NCBI GenBank assembly: GCA_963818725.1
Contig: CAWFTU010000018.1
Location: forward strand, 310,001 to 374,000
Reading direction: 5' to 3'
Length of the DNA stretch: 64,000 nt
Source of the DNA: DATFDN01 sp963818725
GTDB taxonomy: Bacteria; Pseudomonadota; Alphaproteobacteria; Acetobacterales; Acetobacteraceae
The notes beneath the pieces are model-generated. The model saw only the letters and a list, made by a program, of their open reading frames with translations, did no database searches and was not told the origin of the DNA. The position numbers were made by a program, and so were the translations under genes. Of the stretch, positions 1 to 9,066 are shown one piece after another; within the stretch, counting starts at the first letter, position 1, and every line of letters begins with the position of its first letter.

Positions 1-1
1 G

Positions 2-496
2 CTCACACAGCTCTGGGCCGAGGGTCTCGCCACGGCCGAGATCGCTCGGAGGCTGAACCTCTCGAAGAACGCCGTCGTCGGCAAGGCGCACCGCCTCCGC
101 CTTTCCGAGCGCCCCTCCCCGATCAAGCCCAGGGAAGGGGGACAGCCACACCGGATCGCACCCGCGCCCCCGCCCGGCAGGCGCACCGGGCGGCCGACAC
201 TGCCGAGACTGGCCTGCCTGCGGCGCCCCCTTGCCGCCGCAACGCCCGATGGCGCCTTGCTTCCCAGTCCGCCCAGCCCGAGCCTGGAGGCCAGCGCTCT
301 CGGAACGTCCACCCGACCACGCGCGGCCCAGCCCTGCTGCTGGCCCCTCGGCGAGCCCGGCTCGCCCCGGTTCCGCCACTGCGCGGCGCCGGCCACAGCG
401 GGCAAGCCGTACTGCGCGGCGCACTGCCGGCTCGCCTACGTGCGCGGGCGCGCCGCGCCCGAGGAGCTGGGCGGGGGACCGGGTCAGGGCAGGTGA
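2..496 (+). CDS. gcrA: GcrA family cell cycle regulator (5' partial)
   Basis: Open from the window edge. The N-terminus reads LTQLWAEGLATAEIARRLNL and then SKNAVVGKAHRL, the helix-turn-helix signature of GcrA, the alphaproteobacterial factor that binds methylated DNA and sigma70 holoenzyme to control cell-cycle genes. About ten residues (the usual MDW..ER start) lie outside the window. The middle is a low-complexity Pro/Arg/Ala linker. The C-terminus has the family's Cys-rich end (CCWPLGEPG, later CAAPATAGKPYCAAHC and AYV). The family assignment is secure. Whether this is the chromosomal gcrA or a plasmid or phage paralogue cannot be told from one edge fragment. Confidence 0.88.
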   Translation, partial: LTQLWAEGLATAEIARRLNLSKNAVVGKAHRLRLSERPSPIKPREGGQPHRIAPAPPPGRRTGRPTLPRLACLRRPLAAATPDGALLPSPPSPSLEASALGTSTRPRAAQPCCWPLGEPGSPRFRHCAAPATAGKPYCAAHCRLAYVRGRAAPEELGGGPGQGR

Positions 497-1066
497 AGTG
501 GCGCCGCCGACTTGACCGGTCACGAACGCGGCTTGCCTGGCCGGCCCGCACCTTCCCGCGCGGCGGCCCGAATCTGTTGGGCCGCGTTTCGACACGCCGG
601 CGAACCGACGGGCCGGGGCGCTAGCTTTGCCAACCGGGCCGGGCGTCGCACCCTGCTAAAAAAGCGGCGCCCGAGGCACCGCCAAGTTTAGAGGCTGTGC
701 GAGAAGTCTGTATAGGTGGGCTGGTAGGCCACCTCCAGGTCGGGGCAAGATCTGCCAAATCCTTGTTGTGCCTCGCCCCGGCCCGGCTCGCGGACACCCA
801 CGCCCAGCCGACCTGAACCCTTTTCGCACACCCTCTCAAGGACATGGCCCCGCGCGAGACCGTTGGCTGGCCCGGGGCGGACCACCTCCGCACGGCTTGG
901 GGCACGGGGGGAGGCGGCTGGAGCCGGGCCATGCGGTCCAGCAGCTAGACAGTTCGTTTCGGCCTCTTTCTAACGCCGCGCCTCCAGCGCGTCGAGCGCC
1001 CCCCTCGGTGTCAGAGAAGTTGCCGCCCAGATAGGATCTGGAACCTGGGGGCGCGGATAGCAGGCA
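497..1066. other. non-coding stretch with a MITE-like inverted repeat
   Basis: No convincing gene. ORFs here lack recognisable domains and look like GC-driven shadows. The stretch holds an imperfect inverted repeat at 691-835 (listed separately) and the upstream flank of the IS3 element. Confidence 0.5.
691..835. repeat. 145-bp MITE-like element with 16-bp inverted ends
   Basis: GAGGCTGTGCGAGAAG at 691-706 and its near-complement CTTTTCGCACACCCTC at 820-835 match at 14 of 16 positions. There is no ORF between them. The TGTGCGA core resembles the terminal sequence of several IS families. It could be a miniature element or a relic of an IS. No clear target duplication was seen. Confidence 0.4.
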
Positions 1067-1552
1067 GTGGCTCGATACGGACAGGCATACAAGGACAGGA
1101 TAGTGGCGCGGCTATTGCCGCCGGAAAGCTCAGCGGCCGAGGTTGTCTCACGAGAGGTGGGCGTCAGCGTCGCGACACTGGAGCGCTGGCGGGCGGATGC
1201 GCTGGCCAATGGCGCCAGCGACCGGCGCGGCGGCGGCGGTCAACGCTGGACGGCGGTGGCCCGGCTGGAAGCGGTGATTGCCACGGCGGCGATGGATGAG
1301 GCCGCCCGCAGCGCCTGGTGCCGTGAGCACGGGCTGTATCCGGCCGAGCTGGATGGCTGGAAGCAGGATGCCGTCGCCGGCCTCGGCGAGCCGCGCGCGG
1401 CCAGTGCCGCGGAGGCCCGGGAGGACCGGCGGCGGGTGAAGGAGCTGGAGCGGGAACTGCGTCGCAAGGACAAGGCGCTGGCCGAAACGGCCGCCTTGCT
1501 TGTGCTGTCACAAAAACTGGCGGCGGTCTTTCACAAGGACGAGGACGCATGA
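1067..1552 (+). CDS. IS3 family transposase OrfA (HTH protein)
   Basis: 161 aa with a GTG start. It begins MARYGQAYKDRIVARLLPPE and continues through a homeodomain-like HTH (VVSREVGVSVATLERWRADA, about residues 27-46). The C-terminal half is a charged coiled coil (EDRRRVKELERELRRKDKAL), as in OrfA proteins that bind IS ends. The last codon overlaps the start of the DDE protein by ATGA (1549-1552), so the two are translationally coupled. Two full-length ORFs suggest an intact transposition unit. Confidence 0.8.
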   Translation: MARYGQAYKDRIVARLLPPESSAAEVVSREVGVSVATLERWRADALANGASDRRGGGGQRWTAVARLEAVIATAAMDEAARSAWCREHGLYPAELDGWKQDAVAGLGEPRAASAAEAREDRRRVKELERELRRKDKALAETAALLVLSQKLAAVFHKDEDA

Positions 1553-2790
1553 CCCGTCTGGAAGACCGCCAAACCCTGGCAGACCACATCGCGCAGGCCC
1601 GCGCGGACGGCGCCCGGCTGAGCCCGGCCTGTGCTCTGGCCGGCATCGATGCCCGCACCCTGCGGCGCTGGAAGGCCGGGGCCGGTCTGGCGCGGGGCGA
1701 TCGCCGGCCGCACGCCGACCGCCCCGTCCCATCGCATGCGCTGAGCGAGGCCGAGCGGGCGAGGATCGTGGCGGTGTGCAATGAACCGCGCTTCGCCGAG
1801 GCGCCGCCGGCGCGGATCGTTCCGATGCTGGCGGACGAGGGCCTCTACATCGCCAGCGAGGCCAGCTTTCACCGCGTGCTGCGCGCGCACGGGCAGATCA
1901 ACCGCCGCGGACGCGCCCGCCCGCCGCGAGCGTCGGAGCCGCCTCGCACTCACATCGCCAGTCGCCCTGGCGAGGTCTGGTGCTGGGACGTGACGTTCCT
2001 GCCGTCGCAAGTCCAGGGACGCTGGTTCTATTTCTACCTGATCCTCGACCTCTACAGCCGCAAGGTCGTCGGCTTCGAAGTGCATGACACCGACACCGCC
2101 GCGCATGCGGCCCATCTGGCCAGGCGAACCGCGCTCGCCGAGGGCGCGCATGCCACCTCGATGCGCCCGGTTCTGCACGGCGACAACGGCGCCACCTTGA
2201 AGGCGACCACCGTGCTGGCCATGCTGCATTGGCTCGGCATCGAGCCATCCTACTCACGCCCGCGGGTCAGCGATGACAACGCCTTCGCTGAGGCGCTGTT
2301 TCGTACGGCGAAGTATCGGCCGGAATCCCCGCTCAAGGGACTGGTCGATCTGGATGCCGCCCGGCGATGGGCGGGGTGCTTCGTGCACTGGTACAACCAT
2401 GAGCACCGGCACAGCGGCCTTCGCTACCTCACCCCGGCGCAGCGCCATGCCGGCCAGGATCGTGGCCTGCTGCGTGCCCGCCACGCGCTTTACCAGGCCG
2501 CGCGGGCCGGCAATCCACGGCGCTGGAGTGGGCGGACCCGCAACTGGACACCGGTTGGCGTCGTCACCCTCAATCCGGAGCGCGACAGCATCGTCCGGAC
2601 GGCGACCTCACACATCCAGCTTTCCAGTTCGATCGGCGCGCCTGCTTTCCCGTCCCGACCTGCAGACGCCCAAGCCACGGAGCGCAACGGAGGAGATGGG
2701 AGGCGTGGAGCCACCCGCAGCCACGCACAGCGCGCCCTATCGCGCGCGCGCATGGCGAGGATGGCGAGCACCGGACCTTCTCCGCAGTGA
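1549..2790 (+). CDS. IS3 family transposase OrfB (DDE integrase domain)
   Basis: 413 aa. An N-terminal HTH (about residues 1-90) is followed by an rve integrase core. The first catalytic Asp lies in VWCWDVTFLPS, the second in VLHGDNGA and the Glu in AFAEALFRTAKY, with the usual C-terminal WYNHEHRHSGLRYLTPAQRH. The last 60 or so residues after TLNPERDSI are low-complexity and probably read beyond the normal end of the family. It starts at an ATG overlapping the OrfA stop. It catalyses cut-and-copy transposition of this IS. Confidence 0.85.
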   Translation: MTRLEDRQTLADHIAQARADGARLSPACALAGIDARTLRRWKAGAGLARGDRRPHADRPVPSHALSEAERARIVAVCNEPRFAEAPPARIVPMLADEGLYIASEASFHRVLRAHGQINRRGRARPPRASEPPRTHIASRPGEVWCWDVTFLPSQVQGRWFYFYLILDLYSRKVVGFEVHDTDTAAHAAHLARRTALAEGAHATSMRPVLHGDNGATLKATTVLAMLHWLGIEPSYSRPRVSDDNAFAEALFRTAKYRPESPLKGLVDLDAARRWAGCFVHWYNHEHRHSGLRYLTPAQRHAGQDRGLLRARHALYQAARAGNPRRWSGRTRNWTPVGVVTLNPERDSIVRTATSHIQLSSSIGAPAFPSRPADAQATERNGGDGRRGATRSHAQRALSRARMARMASTGPSPQ

Positions 2791-3033
2791 GCACCGTGGC
2801 ACACTCGTCACCAGTCGGAGGATAGGAAAGATCGTTACGAAAGGCAGGCGGCAACTACGTTGACACTCACCGCTCCACGGCAAACATCCCCCGGGCACCG
2901 TCCCTTCTGTGAGGGACCAGCACCTACCACTGGCCGGATTTTACTCCGCCAACAGCGACACCACGCCGCCGCTCCAGTGGCCGGTTATTGCTCAGGGGCG
3001 ACGCATGAAATCGGTGTGGTAGAGCAGGCTGCT

Positions 3034-3232
3034 TACAAGGACGTGTTCTCGCTGGAAGATGCATGACCTTCCGAGCTATTGATAACGGCTCTCTGGTTTA
3101 ATTAGCTCAGGAATATTCAACTCAAAGGTGAAAAAGTATTGGTTTTGCTTCTTACTTTGAGAGAGAATTTGGTCACCACTAAACCAAAACTGGCGAGCAA
3201 GAATTAACAAAGGTTCATGCGTTAGCCCTGGG
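3034..3232. repeat. AT-rich 200-bp repeat, left arm (inverted partner at 8807-9014)
   Basis: Nearly identical to the reverse complement of 8807-9014. The outer end is TACAAGGACGTGTTCTCG and the inner end GTTAGCCCTGGG. GC content is far below the surrounding DNA. The left arm lacks a 9-bp duplication (GAGCTATTC) found in the right arm. The pair brackets about 5.6 kb. I do not recognise the parent element. Confidence 0.75.
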
Positions 3233-3588
3233 TTATTGCTCCGCCGCGTACAGACGCATCGCCAGAGGTGGGCATCCTCGTGCATCAGCTTGCCCGTGTT
3301 GCTCCACAGGAACGGCGACTTGTCGGTGATGGTGAACGTCCCGGCGGCATAGGCCTGATCGCCGACAAGCAGGGCCTTGCCGCGTCTGAAGCCGACGGAG
3401 TTCTGGCTCCGTGAAGACCTTCCAGCCCTCAAGGAACAAATCCAGGACTTCTCCAACCGGATCGCCGCCGAGTTTCTCCCGCGGCACCCGAGACAGCATG
3501 ATGAAGGGATGCAGGTTCTTGAGGATCGGGTGGCGCACCCAGGGCCAACGCATGAGATTCTGCTGAATGGGTCAGCCCGGCCCTCCAT
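3233..3588 (-). pseudogene. unrecognised gene fragment, frameshifted
   Basis: The minus strand reads MRWPWVRHPILKNLHPF, then EVLDLFLEGWKVFTEPELRR, then in another frame ALLVGDQAYAAGTFTITDKS and LMHEDAHLW. The second part resembles SnoaL/NTF2-like folds but I cannot assign it. The fragment stops at the inner edge of the AT-rich repeat, so it is probably truncated by that element as well as frameshifted. Confidence 0.35.
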
Positions 3589-3629
3589 TCACCGGGCGCA
3601 CGGACGATGGGCGGGCCGGGCGCGGCCCC

Positions 3630-4169
3630 CTACCTCACCGGGAGCATCAGGTGCTCGTAGGGCGTGCCGGGCCACATCACGTAGGGCTTGGTGGGGTCGG
3701 GGTCGGGCGTCTTGGGGTAGCCCTGCATCGCCCGGGCGCCGGCACCCACCATCATCACGTGCGAGCCGGTCTGGACCCAGTGGTTGTCCGGCTTCGGCCC
3801 CTTGGCGTAGGGGTCGGTGTTGCTCGCCCCTATGTCCCCGGCCAGCATGTAGATGAAGCCGGTCGTGTCAGGGGGCGTGCCGTGGCTCTGCCAGGCCTTG
3901 GCCCACGCCATCGCGTTCGGGTCCAGGCACATCGGCGAGCCGGCGGGCGAGACCATGCAGGTGAACTCGTTGGTGCCCTTCCGCACGGTCCGCATCTCGC
4001 CCTTGTGCATGCGCAGGATCGTCGCCTGCTCGACGACCCGCGGCGGCGCCGCCTTCGTCACCTCCTTCATGTAGTCGTCGTCGGACATCGCGCCCGGCTG
4101 GGCCTGCTGCGCGGGGGCGGCGCCCGCCAGGGCGAGCGCCGCGCCGATCGTGGCGAGAACGGTTCGCAT
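3630..4169 (-). CDS. exported protein of unknown function
   Basis: 179 aa. The ATG at 4169 follows a strong GGAGGAAAGG site. An alternative start six codons upstream also has a GGAGGAAGG site, so the leader region is a short duplication. A Sec signal peptide is clear (RTVLATIGAALALAGAAPAQ, cleaved near residue 23). The mature part holds the short segments MSDDDYMKEVTKAAPPRVVE, RKGTNEFTCMV and PDTTGFIYMLAGDIGASNTD and ends PYEHLMLPVR. It belongs to a family of conserved periplasmic proteins without a known role. It lies 160 bp downstream of the TPR protein on the same strand. Confidence 0.7.
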   Translation of the reverse strand: MRTVLATIGAALALAGAAPAQQAQPGAMSDDDYMKEVTKAAPPRVVEQATILRMHKGEMRTVRKGTNEFTCMVSPAGSPMCLDPNAMAWAKAWQSHGTPPDTTGFIYMLAGDIGASNTDPYAKGPKPDNHWVQTGSHVMMVGAGARAMQGYPKTPDPDPTKPYVMWPGTPYEHLMLPVR

Positions 4170-4332
4170 AGCCTTTCCTCCACTCATCGCCCTTCCTCCA
4201 CTCTCGTGGCCTTCGCGTGGCCACGGATCAAACGCCACGCCCCTGCCGGACACCTGATGACCCCGGTGGGGCAGCCGGGTCAGCAGACGTAGAAAAGGGT
4301 CCGACGCTGTACGCGCCCCGGGCCCTGTGCCC

Positions 4333-6009
4333 TTAGCCCTTGGCCAGGAACGTCCGGGCGGCGGCCATCTCCGGGCGCTCGGTGTCGGCCCCGGCCGTGA
4401 GCTGCAGGAGCCGCTCGTCCCAGGCCCGCGTGGCCTCGCGGTCGCCGGTGGCCTCGGCGGCCTTCGCCGCTCCGGCGATGGAGCGGTAGCGGTTGGGCGC
4501 GACCCGGAGCGACGCCTCGAACGCGCGCAGCGCGTCCGCCGGTTGGCCCATGGCGAGGAGCATCTCGCCCAGCATCTCGCGCATCGGCGAGAGGCGGTTC
4601 TCCATCGCGATCGACTTCTCGGTGCGGTCCTCCAGGTCGGCCGCGGCGCGCATCAGCCGCACGGCGTCGTCGCGACGCCCCTCGGCCAGCGCGATCCAGG
4701 CCGCCGCCGCCTCCTCCTGTATCTTGGCCTGCTCGGCCCAGTAGGTGTCGCCGACATCGGCGAGCTTGCCGCCAAGCGCGTGGATATGCTCCAGGTCCGC
4801 CTTGGCGCCGGCGGGATCGCCGCTGCGCGCCGCGCCGATGGCGCGCCCGAACCAGCTGATCGCCTCCGCCTGGGGATAGGGCGTCTTCGGCACCGGCAGC
4901 GCCGCCGCTTCCGCCCAGGCGCCGCGGTCGAAGTCGTATCGAACGAAGGCGGCGGCGAAGCCGGTGTGGGAGGCGTAGGTTGCAAGCTGCGTGGGGACCT
5001 CGGTGACCGCCCGGTATGGTCCGAGGAGCGCCGCCGCCTTCTGGTCCTGCGCGCGCTGCATGTAGGCGTTGGCCAGGAAGTCCAGCGAATGATAGGTGCG
5101 CGGTATGAGTGCCGGCTTGCCCGCGACACGCGGATCCGATGCCCCAAAGTAGTCGGTAAAGGAGGCGATGGAAGCAACATCGCACGGAATCGCCTCGTTC
5201 CACAGGCCGAGCGTCGAGAAGATGTGCGAGGGCATGTGCAGGGCGTGCCCCGCCGCGGGTGCGAGCGCGGCGTAGCGCCGCGCCGCCGGCAGGCCGCGCT
5301 CGGCAAGGGGGGCGTAATCATAGGTGTGGATCAGGTAATGGACGACGCCGGGGTGGTCCGGCAGCCGCGCCTGCATCCGCTCGAGGATCGCCCCCGCCTT
5401 GAGCTGGCGCGCATAGGTCTTGTCGGAAAGGTCAACCGCCTCGTTGATCGCCAGCGCATAGAAGATCTGCGCCTCATCATCATCGGGATACTTGGCGGCG
5501 AGGCGCTCCATCGCCGCCTCGTAGGCCAGCGTGCGGGTGCGCTGGGGCACATGGTCATAGTCCTGGAAGAAGGTGGCCATGGCCTCGACCCAGTCGCGCT
5601 CGCGCTCGGTGCGCGGCGGGGCGGCGCGCGCCTTCTGGATGGCCTCCCAGCCCCGGCGCAGCGCCTCAGGCGGGAAGGGGGGCAGCAAGGGGTTCGGGCG
5701 CTGGCTGATCGCGACCCCCCACCACGCCATGGCGCAATCGGGCTCCGCCGCGGTGATCGCGGTGAAGGCTTTCACGGTCGCCGGGAAGTGGAAGGAGTGG
5801 AGCATCGCCACCGCCTGGTCGAACCGCTGCTGAGTCTGTGGGCTGCAGGAGACCGGGAAGTGCACCCGGCCGTAGTTCTCAGCCGTGCTTGCCGGGGTGG
5901 CGTGCTCGTGCTGCTCCTGGGCCGCGACCGGCACAGCGGGGGCCAACAGGCAGGCCGAGGCCAGCAAGACGTGGCGCAGCGTGCGGCGGATTGTCCTCTC
6001 GGAGAACAC
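4333..6009 (-). CDS. exported TPR-repeat protein
   Basis: 558 aa, GTG start behind GGAGGAAGG. A signal peptide (about residues 1-30, ending VPVAAQ) precedes a His-rich mature start (EQHEHA). The rest is helical repeat: TPR-like units such as CSPQTQQRFDQAVAMLHSFH near the N-terminus and MGQPADALRAFEASLRVAPN near the C-terminus, with QIFYALAINEA and HALHMPSHIFSTLG between. Proteins of this layout are periplasmic and of unknown substrate. It is probably co-transcribed with the exported protein at 3630-4169. The TPR content is clear from the sequence. The role is unknown. Confidence 0.75.
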   Translation of the reverse strand: MFSERTIRRTLRHVLLASACLLAPAVPVAAQEQHEHATPASTAENYGRVHFPVSCSPQTQQRFDQAVAMLHSFHFPATVKAFTAITAAEPDCAMAWWGVAISQRPNPLLPPFPPEALRRGWEAIQKARAAPPRTERERDWVEAMATFFQDYDHVPQRTRTLAYEAAMERLAAKYPDDDEAQIFYALAINEAVDLSDKTYARQLKAGAILERMQARLPDHPGVVHYLIHTYDYAPLAERGLPAARRYAALAPAAGHALHMPSHIFSTLGLWNEAIPCDVASIASFTDYFGASDPRVAGKPALIPRTYHSLDFLANAYMQRAQDQKAAALLGPYRAVTEVPTQLATYASHTGFAAAFVRYDFDRGAWAEAAALPVPKTPYPQAEAISWFGRAIGAARSGDPAGAKADLEHIHALGGKLADVGDTYWAEQAKIQEEAAAAWIALAEGRRDDAVRLMRAAADLEDRTEKSIAMENRLSPMREMLGEMLLAMGQPADALRAFEASLRVAPNRYRSIAGAAKAAEATGDREATRAWDERLLQLTAGADTERPEMAAARTFLAKG

Positions 6010-6280
6010 GGCAGCCTTCCTCCCTCGTGACAGCGCACGCGTGGGAGTGGCTTATCGGTCGTGGGTCGCCGGTCGGGGGCGTCCGCCGCCGCACGCAGCG
6101 GGGCGAGGATGACGGCAGAGCCGAGGACCGGACGGGCGGCCGTGGCGTCCCATGCGGCAGGACTGTTCGCCTACTTTGACAAGATTTTATCCCTGCAAAA
6201 TGGCCTCTGTCACCTCAAAACCTACAGGGATAGCGGCATAGCTTTCATTCTGGCGCCACCCGCTGAAGCCATTCTCATAG

Positions 6281-7414
6281 TTACTAACCAGGCCACCAAA
6301 TAGGTAGCATTCTGCGGGGTGCTGTGCGACAGTCCGGGCATGGCGCTCCGTCGTGACTTCCGCAAGCTTGACCCGGCTACCCAGGCAGAGCTGCGCCGCG
6401 TGGCCGTTGCCATGGTGGAGGGGGGCAAAACTCGCATTGAGGCCGCGGCGGCCGTCGGCGTGAACCGTCGCTTTGTCGGGGAATGGGTCGAGGCGGTGCG
6501 GCAATCCGGGGAGGCTGCCTTGGATGGTGGGCGGCGCGGTCGCCGGCCGGGCGAGCAGAAGGCGCTCTCGCCTCCACAGGAGCAGAGGATCCGGCGCCTG
6601 ATCGCGGACCGCTGCCCGGATCAGCTGAAGCTGCCGTTCGCGCTGTGGACCCGTGAGGCGGTCGGCGCGCTGATTGAGCGCGAGACCGGGGTGCGGCTGT
6701 CGGCCTCGGCCCTCGGGCGCGCCCTGCGGGCCTGGGGCTTCACCGCGCAGCGCCCGGCACGACGGGCCCTCGAGCGCCGCGAGCCAGCGGTCCGCGCCTG
6801 GCTGCGACAAGAGTATCCGGCGATTGCCGAGCGGGCCAAGGCAGAGGGCGCCGAGATCCACTGGGCGGACGAGACCGGTTTGTCCAACCAGGCCAACTAC
6901 GGCCGGAGTTTCGCCCCAAAAGGCAAGACGCCCGTCCTGCTACGGCCGGCTGCACGGGTCACGCAGTCGATGATCTCCAGCCTGACCAACCGCGGCACAT
7001 TGCGATTCATGGTCTATGACGGCGCGCTCACCGCCACGACCTTCCTGATCTTCCTGCGGCGTCTGGTGCAGGGCGCCGGGCGCAAGCTGTTCGTCATCGC
7101 CGATAATCTGCGGGTCCACCGCGCCAGACGGGTCACCGCCTGGGTGAAGGCCAACGCTGAGCGGCTCGAACTGTTCTATCTCCCGCCCTACGCGCCGGAG
7201 CACAATCCCGACGAGTTTCTCAACAACGACGTCAAGCAAGCCATGGCGCGGCGCCAGGTGCCCAGGGACAAGGCCGCGCTGAAGGCTGGCCTGACCTCCT
7301 ACATGCGCAGCCTGTAGCGCCGCCCCGCCAAGGTCCGCGCCTTCTTCCAGGCCTCCTCCGTCCGCTACGCAGCATAGGCCAAGAGAGCTACCTATTTGGT
7401 GGCCGGGTTAGTAA
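6281..7414. mobile_element. IS630 family insertion sequence
   Basis: 27-bp terminal inverted repeats match at 26 of 27 positions: TTACTAACCAGGCCACCAAA... at 6281-6307 against the complement at 7388-7414. They enclose one transposase gene. IS630 elements insert at TA. The flanks are AT-rich (CATAG on the left, TATAAT on the right) but I could not fix the exact duplication. Confidence 0.85.
6340..7317 (+). CDS. IS630 family transposase (premature amber near C-terminus)
   Basis: Starts MALRRDFRKLDP; an upstream start at 6319 is possible but less likely. An N-terminal HTH (RIEAAAAVGVNRRFVGEWVE) and a winged helix precede a DDE domain with catalytic positions in EIHWADETGLSN, KLFVIADNLRVH and PPYAPEHNPDEFLNNDVKQ. 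The frame stops at TAG (7315-7317) right after SYMRSL. Beyond it the same frame continues RRPAKVRAFFQASSVRYAA and stops, which is the family's normal end. A CAG-to-TAG change has therefore probably removed about 20 residues. The catalytic core is complete. Confidence 0.85.
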   Translation: MALRRDFRKLDPATQAELRRVAVAMVEGGKTRIEAAAAVGVNRRFVGEWVEAVRQSGEAALDGGRRGRRPGEQKALSPPQEQRIRRLIADRCPDQLKLPFALWTREAVGALIERETGVRLSASALGRALRAWGFTAQRPARRALERREPAVRAWLRQEYPAIAERAKAEGAEIHWADETGLSNQANYGRSFAPKGKTPVLLRPAARVTQSMISSLTNRGTLRFMVYDGALTATTFLIFLRRLVQGAGRKLFVIADNLRVHRARRVTAWVKANAERLELFYLPPYAPEHNPDEFLNNDVKQAMARRQVPRDKAALKAGLTSYMRSL

Positions 7415-7544
7415 TATAATAATCACCTTTGGTTTGACTAATGCAAAACTCGGTATTTTAACCTTTATCAAGAGTTTGGTGGGGCTCTGACCGTTGCCGG
7501 CTGTAAATAAGTGGCACTGGCTTTGTCACACCACACTGCCATCC

Positions 7545-7694
7545 GTAATTACCCACCCCCCTTGCGGCGAAGCGGTATCGCTGGTCCAGTTCGGGCATGC
7601 AGCGCGACGAGCTGGAGCGCCTGAGCAAGGCGGAGTTGATCGAGATGGTGCTGCGGCTGCAGCGGCCGGCGAAGACTGCGGCGGCGCCGGTTTT
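7545..7694 (+). pseudogene. left-end remnant of the single-ORF IS66 element
   Basis: GTAATTACCCACCCCCC and the first codons (MQRDELERLSKAELIEMVL) match the left end of the intact copies at 9015 and 36723 at about 85% or better. The match breaks at 7694, where an IS3-type end (TGGACAGTGGGATAAGC) begins. It is an older diverged copy truncated by the IS3 insertion. Confidence 0.75.
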
Positions 7695-7744
7695 TTGGAC
7701 AGTGGGATAAGCTAAGGGCTGACCGGTCCAAAGAGGCGTGAGAC

Positions 7745-8057
7745 GTGGGTGTAAAGAGGAAGCAGCACAGCGCGGATTTCAAGGCGCGCGTGGCGATGGC
7801 GGCCCTGTCGGGGGGAAAGGACCTTGGCGGAGCTGTCATCGGAGTTCGGGGTCCATCCGACGATGATCAGCACCTGGAAGCAGGAGCTGAGGAAGCGCGC
7901 GAGTGAGCTGTTCGGGCGCGGCAATAAAGCGCCGACGGCCGGCGATGCGCAGAAAGTCATCGACGATCTGCACCGCAAGATCGGCCAGTTGCAGGTCGAA
8001 CGCGATTTTCTTGCCGGGCAGCCCGCCATCTCCCGCCTGCTGAGAGGCGGACGATGA
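7745..8057 (+). pseudogene. IS3 family OrfA, frameshifted
   Basis: A GTG start reads VGVKRKQHSADFKARVAMAA. The frame is then lost in GGGGGGAAAGGACC near 7818, and homology continues one frame over as TLAELSSEFGVHPTMISTWK and IDDLHRKIGQLQVERDFLAG. One extra G explains the break. IS3 elements normally frameshift between OrfA and OrfB, not inside the OrfA HTH, so this is damage or a base-call error. It overlaps OrfB by ATGA. Confidence 0.7.
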
Positions 8058-8824
8058 TCACGCCGAACGCGAAGCTGTCCATAAGCCGGCAATGCATGCT
8101 GCTCGGGATCGCGCGCAGCAGCTTCTATTATCAACCCCAGCCAGCGTCGGCGGCTGAGCTCGATCTGCTGAACCGGCTCGACCAAATCTTCACCGAGCAT
8201 CCGGTGTATGGCACTCGGCGGTTGCAGGTGGCGTTGTTGCGCGAGGGGATTTCCGTTGGACGCCGGCGCATCCGACGGCTGATGCGCAGGCTGGGGCTCG
8301 CGGCGGTCAGGCCGAAGCGGAACACCAGCAAGCCGCATCCGGAGCACAAGATCTATCTCTACCGGCTGCGCGACCAGACGATCGACCAGCCGAACCAGGT
8401 GTGGGCGAGCGACATTACGTACATCCCGATGCGCCGGGGATATCTGTACCTGGTGGCGATCATCGATTGGGCCACAAGGCGCGTCCTGTCCTGGCGTCTG
8501 TCGAACACCCTGACGGCCGGGTTCTGCGTCGAAGCCTTGGGCGAAGCGCTCGCACGGTTCGGCAAGCCCGGCATCTTCAATACCGATCAGGGCTCACAAT
8601 TCACCAGCGAGGCGTTCACCCGCGTGCTGCTGGATCATCGGATCGAGATCAGCATGGACGGCCGCGGACGCTGCCACGACAACGTCTTTGTCGAACGGCT
8701 ATGGTGGACCGTGAAGCACGAGTGGGTCTACCTGCGTCCGGCGGCCGATGGGCTTGAGCAGAAGCGCAGTCTGGCTGAATTCTTCGACTGGTACAACCGG
8801 CGGCGTCCCAGGGCTAACGCATGA
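8054..8824 (+). pseudogene. IS3 family OrfB, 3'-truncated
   Basis: 256 aa of DDE transposase: an HTH_21-type N-terminus (SFYYQPQPAS, PVYGTRRLQVAL) and an rve core with Asp in NQVWASDITYIPM, Asp in GIFNTDQGSQF and Glu in DNVFVERLWWTVKHE. The family normally ends around YNxxRPHQALG. Here FDWYNRRRPRANA runs straight into the inner edge of the AT-rich repeat at 8807, so the last 20 or so residues are missing. Confidence 0.8.
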
Positions 8825-9014
8825 ACCTTTGTTAATTCTTGCTCGCCAGTTTTGGTTTAGTGGTGACCAAATTCTCTCTCAAAGTAAGAAGCAAAACCAA
8901 TACTTTTTCACCTTTGAGTTGAATATTCCTGAGCTAATTAAACCAGAGAGCCGTCATCAATAGCTCGAATAGCTCGGAAGGTCATGCATCTTCCAGCGAG
9001 AACACGTCCTTGTA
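8807..9014. repeat. AT-rich 200-bp repeat, right arm
   Basis: Inverted copy of 3034-3232 with a 9-bp duplication (AGCTCGAATAGCTCG region). The inner end interrupts an IS3 orfB. The outer end touches the left terminus of the IS66 element at 9015. Some ORFs read through it (THEPLLILARQFWFSGDQIL) but this is not a known protein. Confidence 0.75.
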
Positions 9015-9066
9015 GTAATTACCCACCCCCCTTGCGGCGGGGCGGCATTGCTGATGCAGTTTGGGC

